Source: Brevibacterium siliguriense (GTDB lineage: Bacteria; Actinomycetota; Actinomycetes; Actinomycetales; Brevibacteriaceae). From it: a stretch of DNA of 64,000 bases. The stretch covers positions 620,001 through 684,000 of the forward strand of contig NZ_LT629766.1 in NCBI RefSeq assembly GCF_900105315.1. Reading direction: 5' to 3'. Within the stretch, counting starts at the first letter, position 1. Each line of letters begins with the position of its first letter. Below the pieces are notes generated by a model. It was not told where the DNA came from and did not search any database. It saw only the letters and a list, made by a program, of their open reading frames with translations. Of this stretch, positions 17,215 to 27,180 are shown in pieces. The position numbers were made by a program, and so were the translations under genes.

Positions 17215-18690
17215 GTGGATCCGCTGACCGCGCACAACCGACTGCACGACAAGCTCGACGAACTCGAGCACATCCTCGGCCCGCTGGGTCAGAGGTTCTC
17301 CTCAGCCGGTTTCGAACTCGCCCTCGTCGGGGGATCCGTGCGTGACGCGCTGCTCGGCCGCCCCATGCCCGACCTCGACTTCACCACCGATGCCCGCCCG
17401 GACGACATTCTCCGACTGATCGCCGACTGGGTCGACACGCACTGGGACATCGGACGCGAATTCGGCACCATCGGGGCCGTGAAGTCCGGTGTGCAGATCG
17501 AGATCACGACCTACCGCGCCGAAGCCTATGAAGAAGACTCGCGCAAACCGGTGGTCGCCTTCGGCACAGATCTCGACGCCGACCTGGTCCGCCGCGATTT
17601 CACGATCGGGGCGATGGCGATCCGCCTGCCCTCGAAGACCTTCGTCGACCCCCACCAGGGATTCGACGACCTCATCGCCGGTCGCATCCGCACCCCCGGG
17701 GCGGCCGCGGACTCGTTCTCCGACGATCCGCTGCGGATGATGCGCGCGGCCCGATTCACCTCCCAGCTCGGGCTCGACCCAGTGACCGAGGTGGAAGAGG
17801 CGATGACGGCGATGGCCGATCGGATCGAGATCATCTCCGCCGAACGCGTCCAGGTCGAACTCGTCAAGCTCATCACCGGCATCGATCCGGTCGCCGGAAT
17901 CGACCTGCTGGTGCGCACCGGGGTCGCCGATCATGTCCTGCCCGAGGTGTCCGGACTGCAGCTCGAGACGGATGAGCATCATCGGCACAAGGACGTCTAC
18001 CAGCATTCGCTGACCGTGCTGCGCCAGGCTGTCGAGCTCGAGAACCGGTACGCCGCTGCTCAGGAGAAAGCCGGGATGGCCGACGACGATCCGCAGCGCC
18101 TGCGCGTTCCGGACTTCACCGTCCGCTTCGCAGCGCTCATGCATGATGTCGGCAAACCCGCCACTCGCCGCTTCCAGCCCGGCGGTGCCGTGACCTTCTA
18201 TCATCACGATGCGGTGGGGGCGAAGCTCACGGCCAAGCGGATGAAGACGCTGCGCTTCGACAAGGACACGACGAAAGCGGTCGGCCGCCTCGTCGAACTG
18301 CATCTGCGCTTCTACGGATACGGCGATGCTGGCTGGACTGACTCGGCGGTGCGCCGCTACGTCACGGACGCCGGACGGCTGCTTTCCCGCCTGCACATCC
18401 TCACCCGTGCGGACGTGACCACCCGGAACAAGCGGAAGGCCGATCGGCTCGCGTTCGCCTATGACGACCTGGAAGAGCGCATCGAGGCCCTGGCGAAACA
18501 GGAGGAACTCGATTCGATCCGTCCGGATCTCGACGGTCGGCAGATCATGGCGATCCTCGATATCGAACCATCGCCGCTGGTGGGTAAGGCGTACAAGCAT
18601 CTCCTCGAACTGCGGATGGAGCACGGGCCGCTTGGACCCGAACGTGCCGAGGCTGAGCTGCGTTCCTGGTGGGAGGCTCGCGGTCAGTGA
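17215..18690 (+). CDS. pcnA: CCA tRNA nucleotidyltransferase / polyA-polymerase family protein with HD domain
   Basis: The 491 residues include an N-terminal class II nucleotidyltransferase head: GGSVRDALLGRPMPDLDFTT (about residues 37-56) carries the GGxVRD signature and the DxD metal pair. A neck/body RNA-binding region follows, then an HD phosphohydrolase domain (about 255-380, with HDVGKP). The family repairs or adds the 3' CCA end of tRNAs. It starts with GTG at 17215 behind AAGGAG. The selenocysteine tRNA at the other end of the window encodes its own CCA, so the enzyme would act in repair at least there. Confidence 0.9.
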   Translation: MDPLTAHNRLHDKLDELEHILGPLGQRFSSAGFELALVGGSVRDALLGRPMPDLDFTTDARPDDILRLIADWVDTHWDIGREFGTIGAVKSGVQIEITTYRAEAYEEDSRKPVVAFGTDLDADLVRRDFTIGAMAIRLPSKTFVDPHQGFDDLIAGRIRTPGAAADSFSDDPLRMMRAARFTSQLGLDPVTEVEEAMTAMADRIEIISAERVQVELVKLITGIDPVAGIDLLVRTGVADHVLPEVSGLQLETDEHHRHKDVYQHSLTVLRQAVELENRYAAAQEKAGMADDDPQRLRVPDFTVRFAALMHDVGKPATRRFQPGGAVTFYHHDAVGAKLTAKRMKTLRFDKDTTKAVGRLVELHLRFYGYGDAGWTDSAVRRYVTDAGRLLSRLHILTRADVTTRNKRKADRLAFAYDDLEERIEALAKQEELDSIRPDLDGRQIMAILDIEPSPLVGKAYKHLLELRMEHGPLGPERAEAELRSWWEARGQ

Positions 18691-18798
18691 CCGACCCCCG
18701 CCTGCTCGCCGACTGATCACTGCTGATAGCTTCGTTATCGTTTAGATTTGTGTGTGACGTCACAGAATGTGACGGTGGCGATAGGTGAGGAGACCACA

Positions 18799-20505
18799 AT
18801 GACAGTGACCGAGGACTTCCGCGCGGCCCGAGACAAGCTGATCGAGCTCCGCAGCGACTACGAAGCCGCCCGCGAGGAGTTCGAATGGCCCCGCTTCGAT
18901 CATTTCAACTTCGCACTCGACTGGTTCGACAAGATCGCCGAGAACAACGACAAGCCGGCACTGTGGATCGTCGAACAGGACGGTTCCGAGGGCAAGTGGA
19001 GCTTCGCGGAGCTGTCCGCGCGGTCGAACCAGGTGGCGAATCATCTCCGCCGGGCTGGAATCAAGCGCGGCGACCATGTCATGGTCATGCTGGGCAACCA
19101 GGTCGAGCTGTGGGAGACGATGCTCGCCGGCATCAAGCTCGGTGCGGTGCTCATGCCCGCCACCACGCAGTTGGGCCCCATCGATCTCACCGACCGTGCT
19201 GAGCGCGGTCGCGCCGAGTTCGTCGTCGCCGGCGCCGAGGATGCCGCGAAGTTCGATGATGTCGACGTCGAAGTCGTCCGTATCGTCGTCGGCGGCGAGC
19301 CCACCCGCCAGCAGGACTACAGCTACTCCGATGCCGATGATGAGAGCACCGAATTCGACCCTCAGGGCAGTTCGCGCGCTGATGACCTGATGCTGCTCTA
19401 CTTCACTTCGGGCACCACCTCGAAGGCGAAGATGGTCGCCCACACACATGTCTCCTACCCGGTCGGTCACCTTTCGACGATGTACTGGATGGGTCTGACA
19501 CCCGGCGATGTCCACCTCAACGTCGCCTCGCCCGGGTGGGCCAAGCACGCCTGGTCGAATATCTTCACCCCGTGGATCGCCGAAGCCTGCGTCTTCCTCT
19601 TTAACTACTCGCGCTTCGACGCCAACGCTCTCATGGAGACGATGGACCGAGTGGGAGTGACGAGCTTCTGTGCCCCGCCGACCGTGTGGCGCATGCTCAT
19701 CCAGGCCGATCTGAACCACCTGAAGACTCCTCCGACGAAAGCCCTCGGTGCCGGTGAGCCACTCAATCCCGAGATCATCGACCGCGTGCACAGCGACTGG
19801 GGCGTGCTCATCCGCGATGGCTTCGGTCAGACCGAGTCGACCCTGCAGATCGGCAACTCGCCTGATCAGGAGCTCAAATACGGTTCGATGGGCAAGGCTC
19901 TGCCCGGGTTCGACGTCGTGCTCATCGATCCGGCGACTGGTGAGGAAGGCGACGAGGGAGAGATCTGCCTGCGCCTCGATCCCCGTCCCATCGGCCTGAC
20001 CACCGGATACTGGAGCAACCCGGAGAAGACCGCCGAGGCGTTCGAAGGCGGCGTCTACCACACCGGTGACGTGGCCTCCCGTGATGAGGACGGCTACATC
20101 ACCTATGTCGGCCGCGCCGACGATGTGTTCAAGGCCAGCGATTACCGGCTCTCCCCTTTCGAGCTCGAAAGCGTACTCATCGAACACGAGGCTGTCGCCG
20201 AGGCAGCCGTCGTGCCGTCGCCGGACCCGGTGCGACTGGCCGTGCCCAAGGCGTATGTCGTCGTTTCGAGCAAGTTCGAAGCCGATACCGAGACCGCGCG
20301 GTCGATCCTCGCCTACTGCCGCGAGCACCTGGCACCATACAAGCGCATTCGCCGCCTCGAATTCGCCGAGCTGCCGAAGACGATCTCCGGAAAGATCCGT
20401 CGCGTCGAGCTGCGGGCCCGCGAAGACCAGCTGCATCCGTTCAGCGGCGAACCCGTCGTCGAGGGCAACGAGTACGCCGACACGGACTTCGATCTCAAGA
20501 GCTGA
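18799..20505 (+). CDS. AMP-forming acyl-CoA ligase (medium-chain acyl-CoA synthetase-like)
   Basis: The 568-residue ANL-family adenylating enzyme has the P-loop YFTSGTTSKAKM at about 213-224, the A5 motif GFGQTES, the A8 hinge region YVGRADDVFKASDYRLSP and the A10 lysine in LPKTISGKIRRVE. It activates a carboxylic acid to an acyl-AMP, then to acyl-CoA. It resembles the medium-chain/acetyl-CoA synthetase branch, but the acid cannot be read from the sequence. I chose ATG 18799 because GGTGAGGAGA lies just upstream; the longer frame from 18748 has no such signal. Confidence 0.85.
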   Translation: MTVTEDFRAARDKLIELRSDYEAAREEFEWPRFDHFNFALDWFDKIAENNDKPALWIVEQDGSEGKWSFAELSARSNQVANHLRRAGIKRGDHVMVMLGNQVELWETMLAGIKLGAVLMPATTQLGPIDLTDRAERGRAEFVVAGAEDAAKFDDVDVEVVRIVVGGEPTRQQDYSYSDADDESTEFDPQGSSRADDLMLLYFTSGTTSKAKMVAHTHVSYPVGHLSTMYWMGLTPGDVHLNVASPGWAKHAWSNIFTPWIAEACVFLFNYSRFDANALMETMDRVGVTSFCAPPTVWRMLIQADLNHLKTPPTKALGAGEPLNPEIIDRVHSDWGVLIRDGFGQTESTLQIGNSPDQELKYGSMGKALPGFDVVLIDPATGEEGDEGEICLRLDPRPIGLTTGYWSNPEKTAEAFEGGVYHTGDVASRDEDGYITYVGRADDVFKASDYRLSPFELESVLIEHEAVAEAAVVPSPDPVRLAVPKAYVVVSSKFEADTETARSILAYCREHLAPYKRIRRLEFAELPKTISGKIRRVELRAREDQLHPFSGEPVVEGNEYADTDFDLKS

Positions 20506-20523
20506 GGGCTCAGCTGCTCGCTG

Positions 20524-20577
20524 AAGCGGGAGCGCGCTTTTCGGTCGGTACACTGGCCGATAAGCACGCTCCCGCTT
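20524..20577 (+). terminator. Probable terminator after the acyl-CoA ligase; 20506-20872 otherwise without a gene
   Basis: An 11-bp stem (AAGCGGGAGCG at 20524-20534, complement at 20567-20577) encloses a smaller hairpin (TCGGTC / GGCCGA). The rest of the 367-bp gap up to the ponA start shows no coding frame or recognisable RNA; it probably holds the ponA promoter. Confidence 0.55.
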
Positions 20578-20872
20578 GATCGGGGCGCTGAATGGCGGTG
20601 CGAGGTGGAGACTTGCGGTCGGAAGTTGAATGTGAGCAAACACGCACTCGCCATAGTTGATTCTCCGTCGGTGAACTAAAATGCCTGGTGAGATGCCGAA
20701 TGCGGGGTTACTCTGAGGGCTATTCGGTAACCTGGCGTGTCTGCAGGGCGTCAGGCTCAGCACTTTTTCATCCTCTACTAATGAATGCGTGCGAGACTGA
20801 TTGGCGTCTTTGACCTTTTTCGGACCTCGTCGCCACGCATTGCGGCAGGCTGACTGACCTGGAGGACCTTGG

Positions 20873-23272
20873 GTGGCTAAGGGACAACACACAGCCAAGA
20901 ACATCGGCAGGAATACGAAGAATCTGCTCAACTACCCCAGAGCGGGTGTGAGCGGATGGACTCGCTTCCTGCCGAGCATTCGCATACTCGTTGTCGGCGG
21001 GCTCAGCCTCGTCATCGCCCTGTGCGTGGCATTTGCCATCGGATATGCCGCAACGGACATCCCCGAGCCGAACCTCGAGGCCACCGGTCAGACCTCGACG
21101 ATCTACTACAGCGACGGCAAGACGCCGATCGGCCAGTACAAGGTCGAGGACCGCAAGTCCGTGGAGATCGACGAGATCTCCGAACCCATGCAGAAGGCCG
21201 CAATCGCTGCCGAGGACACCTCGTTCTACGAGAACCGCGGCATCTCGATCAAGGGTCTCTCCCGCGCCGTCGTCGGTGTGGCCACGAACCAGTACGCGGG
21301 CGGCGGTTCGACGATCACCCAGCAGTACGTGAAGAACTTCTACCTCACGAACGAGCACTCGCTTGATCGCAAGGTCAAGGAGATGTTCATCTCGCTCAAG
21401 ATCGACCAGCAGCAGTCGAAGGACGAGATCCTCGCGAACTACCTCAACACCATCTACCTCGGCCGCCGGTCCTATGGCGTCGAAGTGGCCGCTCAGAACT
21501 ACTTCGACAAGCCAGCCTCGGAACTCGACGTCAGCGAATCAGCTCTGCTGGCCGCGATGATCCAGCGCCCCGGTGCAGCCGACCCCTCGGACAATCCCGA
21601 GGCATATGAGGACCGCTTCAACTACGTAGTCAAGAACATGGTCGACGAAGGCTTCATCACCGAGGAACAGGCCGCGAAGGTCGAGATGCCCGAAGTGAAG
21701 AAGCAGAACAAGGAGTCCTCGCTGTCGGGCCAGAAGGGCTACATGTGGGACTTCGTCCGCCGTGAGGCGCTGCGGAAGCTCGATATCGACGAGGCTCAGC
21801 TTGACCGCGGCGGCTACAACATCGTTACGACCTTCGACAAAGATCGGATGAAGGCGGCCGAACAGGCCATCAAGACGCTCCCACAGGACCAGCCCGAAGG
21901 CATGCAGGCCGGACTTGTCTCGATCGACCCGGACAACGGCGGAATCGAAGCCTTCTACGGCGGCAAGAACTACCTCGATCAGGCATTCAACGCATCCACA
22001 CAGAGCCATGTGCAGGCCGGATCGACATTCAAGCCCTTCGCTCTCGTCGCGGGTCTGGAGAACGGCGTTCGACTGACCGACTCGTATCCGGGTGCCAGCC
22101 CGACGACGCTGAACAATGACGGCACGCCGTGGACGGTCAACAACTTCGGTGGCTCGAGTTACGGGCCCGTCAGCCTGCTCAAGGCGACGCAGTCCTCGAT
22201 CAACACCGCTTACGCGGCACTCAATGTACAGGTCGGGCCGGACAAAACCGTCGACGTCGCCGAACGTGCGGGCTTGAGCGAGAACTGCACCGATAAGGAG
22301 ATGGAAGCAGGGGATACCGGAGGCTGCTCGATCGGCCTGACTCCGAACCCCTCGAATGTGCTCGGTACACCCAGCGTCAAGCCCATTGATATGGCATCGG
22401 CCTACGCGACCTTCGCAGCCAATGGCGTCCACCACGAGACTCACTCGATCAAGAAGGTCACGAAGGGCGCCGAGGACGAAGAGGTGTACAAGGCCGAGAC
22501 CAAGGGCAAGCGTGTCTTCGACAAGGCTGTCGGTGCTGAGACCTCCTACGCGCTGCAGCAGGTCATCAACGGCGGATCGGGCAGCTACGCCCAGAACCTC
22601 GGCCGGCCAGCCGCCGGTAAGACTGGTACGACGAACGAGAACAAGGCTGCCTGGTTCTCCGGCTACACTCCGAACCTCGCAACCTCGGTCGTGCTCTACC
22701 GTGAGGTCGACGGCAAGTCCGTGTCCATCGGTGCCTACGGCGGACGCGGAGAAGTCACCGGTGGTTCGTTCCCGGTCCAGGTCTGGACGGACTACATGCA
22801 GACGGCTCTCCAGGGTGAGAAGGTCGAACAGTTCCCGGCACGCGGCGAACTGCCCGACAAACCCAAGCCGAAGAACTCGAACCCGGCCCCGGCTCCGAAG
22901 CCCGAGCCCAAGGCACCGTCGGGCAGCAACGACGGCAGCGACGGGGACGAAGAGGAAGAGCCGAAGGCTCCGATCGAGACTCCGAAGGACGACGAGGACA
23001 AGAACAAGGACTCGGACTCCAAGGACGACGGCAAGGACTCGAAGGACGAGGACGGCCGCGAGGACAACGGTTCGTCGAAGGACTCGGACGACGGTGCTGA
23101 CGGCGGAGACGCCGACAGCGGTGGCTCCGACAACGACAACGACGATGGAGACACTCCTGGCGGCGGTAAGGACAAGGATACGGGCGGATCCGACGATAAA
23201 CCGGGCGGAGACACCGGAAACGGCAGCAGCGAAGACGGAGGGCTACCTGTAATCCCAACCCCGGGCGGCTGA
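20873..23272 (+). CDS. ponA: Bifunctional penicillin-binding protein (class A, PonA type)
   Basis: The 799 residues comprise a short basic cytoplasmic N-terminus, one transmembrane helix (about 35-60), a GT51 glycosyltransferase domain (about 75-260, catalytic Glu in AAEDTSFYENRG at 112-123 and GGGSTITQQ) and a transpeptidase domain with STFK at 384-387, an SSIN motif and KTGT at 583-586. From about 655 the protein is a long Pro/Lys- then Asp/Glu/Ser/Gly-rich tail, probably in the cell-wall space. It polymerises and crosslinks peptidoglycan. It starts with GTG 20873 behind TGGAGGA. The order ponA-membrane protein-rpsF-ssb-rpsR-rplI is shared with mycobacteria. Confidence 0.95.
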   Translation: MAKGQHTAKNIGRNTKNLLNYPRAGVSGWTRFLPSIRILVVGGLSLVIALCVAFAIGYAATDIPEPNLEATGQTSTIYYSDGKTPIGQYKVEDRKSVEIDEISEPMQKAAIAAEDTSFYENRGISIKGLSRAVVGVATNQYAGGGSTITQQYVKNFYLTNEHSLDRKVKEMFISLKIDQQQSKDEILANYLNTIYLGRRSYGVEVAAQNYFDKPASELDVSESALLAAMIQRPGAADPSDNPEAYEDRFNYVVKNMVDEGFITEEQAAKVEMPEVKKQNKESSLSGQKGYMWDFVRREALRKLDIDEAQLDRGGYNIVTTFDKDRMKAAEQAIKTLPQDQPEGMQAGLVSIDPDNGGIEAFYGGKNYLDQAFNASTQSHVQAGSTFKPFALVAGLENGVRLTDSYPGASPTTLNNDGTPWTVNNFGGSSYGPVSLLKATQSSINTAYAALNVQVGPDKTVDVAERAGLSENCTDKEMEAGDTGGCSIGLTPNPSNVLGTPSVKPIDMASAYATFAANGVHHETHSIKKVTKGAEDEEVYKAETKGKRVFDKAVGAETSYALQQVINGGSGSYAQNLGRPAAGKTGTTNENKAAWFSGYTPNLATSVVLYREVDGKSVSIGAYGGRGEVTGGSFPVQVWTDYMQTALQGEKVEQFPARGELPDKPKPKNSNPAPAPKPEPKAPSGSNDGSDGDEEEEPKAPIETPKDDEDKNKDSDSKDDGKDSKDEDGREDNGSSKDSDDGADGGDADSGGSDNDNDDGDTPGGGKDKDTGGSDDKPGGDTGNGSSEDGGLPVIPTPGG

Positions 23273-23288
23273 CCGGTAACCTCGAGTC

Positions 23289-24614
23289 ATGCCCTCGAAG
23301 TCCAGCACCCGGATCGCCGAGCCTCTGCTCGGCGGTCCGGTCGGCATTCACCTCGGTGCTGCCGGCCGCCGGTTCCGCAGCTTGCAGGCGTATATCCTCG
23401 CCGCGGTCCTCGGCGTCACCACCTTCCTCGCCCTGGCTCTGCAGGGCCCATGTCTGAGCTCGGGATACGAACAGCCGTCCGCCTCGGCGAGGATGTGCGC
23501 AGGACCGCTGTCCACAGCCTTCCTCGGAGACACCAATCCCGAGGTGCTCGGACGCGCACACGGCGGAGCGGCTGCGCTGGCCCCTTTGGAGGCCCGCCTG
23601 GTCGACCTGTTCCACCTGTTCACCAACGACGTCTCGCTGTTCATGGTCGTCGTGCTCCTGCTCAATACCGCAGGCGTTGCGGCACTCGGTGCCGGACTCC
23701 TCGTCCTCGCTCGCTTCCGAGGGTGGCTGGTCGCGGTCTTCGCCTCCCCGCTCATCCTCTTCACACTCGGCTCGACACTTGACCCCACCGCCCTCGCCCT
23801 GGCGGTGTGGGCGATGGTCAGCTTCTTCGGAGCACCTCCGCTGCGACCACGCGGCTGGTTGGCCGGTATGCTCCTGGGCATCGCGACGTTCATCAACCCG
23901 CTCGCCCTCCTCGTGCTCCTCGCCCTGTCGCTAGCCGGACCGAATCCCGCTCGGGGACTGAAACCGCGCAATCCTCGGATGATGCTCGCCGCGGCCACAG
24001 TCACCTCGGCTCTGCTGCTCGTCGTCGACCTCAGCGCGATCGACCGGATCATCCACTGGTATTCCGATGCCGTCGACGGCGGCTCCTTCGCGTCGATCCT
24101 GCTCATGGCCGAACTCGGCGACGTCTCCGTCTGGGCCCCGCTGTGGATCATCGTCAGCGCCGGAGTGGTCCTCGCCGTCGCCGCCTCCCTCTACATGGTC
24201 CGCCGCACCGGCCTCGACCCGGCAGTGTCCGCATGCCTGCTCATCTGCGGCTGCCTGCTCCTGGCACCGGGCCTCATGCCCTGGGACAGCCTGTGGCTGC
24301 TGCCCTTCATCGCGCTGTCCATCCGCCGCTGGTGGGTGCTCATCGTCTGGACGCTGGCCGAGACGGTATTCGCCGTCGCCATCCAACTCGGCGATGTGTC
24401 CGGCTTCAAAGTCGATGAGGGTCTCGACTCCACCTTCGTCGCCCTGTTCACCCTGCTGCGGCTCCTGGCCCTCGTCCTCGTCGTCATCATGGCCGGTGAG
24501 AACCTCTACCGGCGCGGCATCCGCGGAGTCACGGCCACGGCGGGACCGCCTCGGCGACGTAAGGAAGAGCACGGATCCGGACATGACAGTGAGCACACAA
24601 GTCGATTAGAATAG
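23289..24614 (+). CDS. Polytopic membrane protein, probable GT-C (GT87-like) glycosyltransferase
   Basis: The 441 residues have about 9-10 hydrophobic segments and a basic C-terminal tail. An extracytoplasmic first loop after helix 1 contains paired cysteines (GPCLSSGYE ... RMCAGP). The position between ponA and rpsF is the one held by GT87-like membrane proteins in other actinobacteria (Rv0051-like). The substrate is unknown; polyprenyl-phosphate-sugar-dependent glycan assembly is typical for the class. It begins 16 bases after the ponA stop and is probably co-transcribed. The fold assignment is less certain than the neighbours. Confidence 0.6.
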   Translation: MPSKSSTRIAEPLLGGPVGIHLGAAGRRFRSLQAYILAAVLGVTTFLALALQGPCLSSGYEQPSASARMCAGPLSTAFLGDTNPEVLGRAHGGAAALAPLEARLVDLFHLFTNDVSLFMVVVLLLNTAGVAALGAGLLVLARFRGWLVAVFASPLILFTLGSTLDPTALALAVWAMVSFFGAPPLRPRGWLAGMLLGIATFINPLALLVLLALSLAGPNPARGLKPRNPRMMLAAATVTSALLLVVDLSAIDRIIHWYSDAVDGGSFASILLMAELGDVSVWAPLWIIVSAGVVLAVAASLYMVRRTGLDPAVSACLLICGCLLLAPGLMPWDSLWLLPFIALSIRRWWVLIVWTLAETVFAVAIQLGDVSGFKVDEGLDSTFVALFTLLRLLALVLVVIMAGENLYRRGIRGVTATAGPPRRRKEEHGSGHDSEHTSRLE

Positions 24615-24722
24615 TGAGGTCTGTTCCCATTTCGTGACCATCACGGATTCGGGACGGACATGCATATACCCTCCTGCCATGGACCGACCATGGCCGCAAA
24701 GACCAGAGGAGGTGGGTGACAT

Positions 24723-25013
24723 ATGCGTAAGTACGAGCTCATGCTCATTCTTGATAACGACCTCGAAGAGCGGACGCTGGCTGACACCGTGAACAACCTG
24801 ATCAAGGTTGTCCCGGCTGAGAACGGCACCGTCGACAACGTGGACATCTGGGGACGTCGTCGCTTCGCGTACGAGATCCAGAAGAAGTCTGAAGGCTACT
24901 ACGTCGTGGTTGATTTCCACGCCGAGCCTGCAACGACCAAGGAACTCGACCGCCAGCTCGGACTCAACGAGTCCGTTCTGCGCACGAAGATCCTCCGCCC
25001 GGACGCCAAGTAA
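24723..25013 (+). CDS. rpsF: 30S ribosomal protein bS6
   Basis: This 96-residue protein has the typical start [16 protein letters not shown], the central [20 protein letters not shown] and the C-terminal LRTKILRPD. bS6 binds the platform of the 30S subunit with bS18, encoded two genes downstream. AGAGGAGGTG lies just upstream of the ATG. It is the first gene of the conserved rpsF-ssb-rpsR-rplI operon. Confidence 0.98.
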   Translation: MRKYELMLILDNDLEERTLADTVNNLIKVVPAENGTVDNVDIWGRRRFAYEIQKKSEGYYVVVDFHAEPATTKELDRQLGLNESVLRTKILRPDAK

Positions 25014-25047
25014 GGCATCTTAAGCTACCTCGCTTCAAGGAGATTCA

Positions 25048-25650
25048 ATGGCAGGCGAAACAGTCATCACGGTCGTCGGGAACCTCACCAGCGATCCCGA
25101 ACTGCGCTTCACACCTAACGGTGCGGCAGTCGCTAACTTCACCGTGGCCTCGACGCCGCGTATCTTCGACCGTCAGGCCAACGAGTTCAAGGACGGGGAA
25201 ACCCTGTTCCTGCGCTGCTCGGTATGGCGTGAAATGGGAGAGAACGTCGCCGAATCTCTGCAGCGCGGTACGCGGGTCATCGTTCAGGGCCGACTGAAGT
25301 CGCGGTCCTTCGAAACCAAGGAAGGCGAGAAGCGCACAGTCATGGAGCTGGACGTCGACGAAGTCGGCCCCAGCCTGCGTCGCGCCACCGCCCAGGTGTC
25401 GAAGAACAACCCCAGCGGCGGAGGAAACTTCGGCGGAGGCGGCGGCTTCGGCGGAGGCGGCCAGCAGGGCGGCTTCGGCAACCAGCAGTCCTCCGGCTGG
25501 GGCAACAACCCTCAGCAGGGTGGACAGCGCCAGGGCGGTTACAGCCAGGGCGGCAACAACGCACCCGCCAATGATCCGTGGGCATCATCGAACCCGCAGA
25601 GCGGCAACGGCGGCTGGGGCAACCCCGGCGCCGATGAACCACCGTTCTGA
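25048..25650 (+). CDS. ssb: Single-stranded DNA-binding protein
   Basis: The 200 residues have an OB-fold (about 1-115, starting with [15 protein letters not shown]), then a Gly/Gln/Asn-rich flexible linker with repeated GGG and QGG units (about 122-190), and the acidic partner-binding tip ADEPPF at the C-terminus. It coats ssDNA and recruits replication and repair enzymes. AAGGAG precedes the ATG. It lies in the operon between the genes for bS6 and bS18. Confidence 0.97.
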   Translation: MAGETVITVVGNLTSDPELRFTPNGAAVANFTVASTPRIFDRQANEFKDGETLFLRCSVWREMGENVAESLQRGTRVIVQGRLKSRSFETKEGEKRTVMELDVDEVGPSLRRATAQVSKNNPSGGGNFGGGGGFGGGGQQGGFGNQQSSGWGNNPQQGGQRQGGYSQGGNNAPANDPWASSNPQSGNGGWGNPGADEPPF

Positions 25651-25696
25651 TCCACGTCTGAAGACATTTCGAGACATTCGTTAACAGGAGATACTC

Positions 25697-25936
25697 ATGG
25701 CAAAGCCAGAGATCCGGAAGCCTATCAAGAAGAAGGCTAATCCGCTCAAGAAGGGCGAAGCGGCGAACATCCACTACAAGGACACCGCTACGCTCCGTAA
25801 GTTCATTTCCGACCGCGGCAAGATCCGTGCACGTCGCGTCACCGGTGTGACCGTGCAGGAACAGCGCGTCATCGCAAAGGCCGTCAAGAACGCCCGCGAG
25901 ATGGCACTTCTGCCCTACTCGAGCTCAGCTCGCTGA
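25697..25936 (+). CDS. rpsR: 30S ribosomal protein bS18, cysteine-free form
   Basis: The 79 residues contain the conserved core [21 protein letters not shown] and the C-terminal AREMALLPY. It contains no cysteine, so it is the zinc-independent type of S18; many actinobacteria also carry a zinc-ribbon paralogue elsewhere. AGGAGA precedes the ATG. It pairs with bS6 on the 30S platform. Confidence 0.97.
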   Translation: MAKPEIRKPIKKKANPLKKGEAANIHYKDTATLRKFISDRGKIRARRVTGVTVQEQRVIAKAVKNAREMALLPYSSSAR

Positions 25937-25952
25937 TCGGAGGGAGACAGAC

Positions 25953-26411
25953 ATGCCTAACCGCAAAGTGATTCTGAACCAGGAAGTCGACGGCCTCGGT
26001 GCCGCCGGCGACGTCGTCGAGGTTCGTGCCGGATACGCACGCAACCTGCTTCTGCCTCGTGGCTGGGCTTCTGCCTGGTCCGCCGGCGCTGAGAAGCACA
26101 TCGAGGCTCTGCGCAAGGCCCGCCGGGCCAAGCAGATCGCCGATCACGACGAAGCCATCAAGGTCAAGGGCGAACTCGAGTCGACCACGGCTCGCATCGA
26201 CATGAAAGCCGGCAAGAACGGTCGCCTCTTCGGCGCCGTCACCCCTGCTCTCGTGGCCGAGGCCCTCCAGACCGCGACCGGACGCGACTTCGATCGCCGT
26301 CAGGTTGCTCTGACCGGTCACGTCAAGACCCCCGGCAGCTACAACGCTGTTGTGCGCGTCGGCGACGAGATCACCGCGAAGATCAAGTTCGAGGTCATCG
26401 GCAAGGCCTGA
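25953..26411 (+). CDS. rplI: 50S ribosomal protein bL9
   Basis: The 152 residues have the N-terminal RNA-binding domain (NQEVDGLGAAGDVVEVRAGY ... NLLLPRGWA), a long connecting helix (about 47-75) and the C-terminal domain with GRLFGAVT. GGAGGGAGA stands before the ATG. It is the last gene of the operon and is followed by a strong terminator. Confidence 0.98.
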   Translation: MPNRKVILNQEVDGLGAAGDVVEVRAGYARNLLLPRGWASAWSAGAEKHIEALRKARRAKQIADHDEAIKVKGELESTTARIDMKAGKNGRLFGAVTPALVAEALQTATGRDFDRRQVALTGHVKTPGSYNAVVRVGDEITAKIKFEVIGKA

Positions 26412-26492
26412 TTCTGGCCTGCGTCCGGATGATTCGGACGTGGTGGGGAGCTGCTCTGTCCTTTTCGGATCGGGGAACCCCCACCACACCAC

Positions 26493-26535
26493 CGCCGAGG
26501 CGGCACCTGAGTTCAGGTGCCGCCTCGGCGTTTTT
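26493..26535 (+). terminator. Rho-independent terminator after rplI
   Basis: A near-perfect stem of about 17 bp (26493-26510 with 26513-26530) has a tiny loop and is followed by TTTTT at 26531-26535. This is the clearest intrinsic terminator of the window. Its convergent neighbour DUF488 ends at 26587. Confidence 0.93.
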
Positions 26536-26586
26536 CATGGGGTTGGGCGTTTCGGGAGGAGGCGCGGACGCGGGCCGCGGACAGGG

Positions 26587-27180
26587 TCAGCTGGCAGCGG
26601 GATAGGTGAGGGTGCCGTCCGTCTCGATCCGGGCGCCTTCGCTCAGCTTCGCCGGATTGAAGTGACCTTCGCCGAGGATATGCATGACGGGGAGATCCCG
26701 GGCGAGCAGCTGATCGGCGATGATCCTCCGGTGACACCGCCACCACACGGCCTCCGAGCACATGATCGCGCAGCGCGCCTCCGTACTCCAGCCGATGAGA
26801 GTTTCGAGGTCGGTGCGGAATGCCGTTGAGAGGCAGTGGTCGGCATAGTTGTGGAAGCTGCGGTTCTGCCACCATGCGTTGACGTCGACGGGCACCGTCC
26901 GGCTGACCGGCCGGCGACCGCTCAGCCCTTCGAGGCGCCGCAATTCGATCCCCACTTCGGCGAGGTCGCTCTCAAGTGTGTCGGCGTTGAACCATGGGTT
27001 CTTCGTCGAACCAGGCAGCTTGCGGACGTCGACGACCACCTCGGTGCCGGTGTCCGTGAGCAGTTCGATGAACTCGTTCAGTTCACGATTCGAATGCCCG
27101 ACTGTCAGCAGACGCGGCAGACCGGCGTCGGCAGGGCCGGCCGACGCGGTGGGGGATTTCGCGGAGCCCCGTCCCGTCAT
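26587..27180 (-). CDS. DUF488 family protein
   Basis: The 197 residues have the DUF488 signatures: TVGHSNRELNEFIELL near residue 26, DVRKLPGSTKNPWFN near 50 and a cysteine-containing CSEAVWWRCHRRIIAD near 140. The biochemical function is unknown; the conserved Cys and Arg residues suggest a small-molecule or nucleic-acid ligand. Its start overlaps the stop of the upstream DUF2945 gene by 4 bases, so the two are coupled. It converges on rplI. Confidence 0.85.
   Translation of the reverse strand: MTGRGSAKSPTASAGPADAGLPRLLTVGHSNRELNEFIELLTDTGTEVVVDVRKLPGSTKNPWFNADTLESDLAEVGIELRRLEGLSGRRPVSRTVPVDVNAWWQNRSFHNYADHCLSTAFRTDLETLIGWSTEARCAIMCSEAVWWRCHRRIIADQLLARDLPVMHILGEGHFNPAKLSEGARIETDGTLTYPAAS

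Noticed and set aside
18760-20931. 723-codon minus-strand frame opposite the acyl-CoA ligase
   Set aside because: It is antisense to a clearly recognised enzyme and has no domain of its own.
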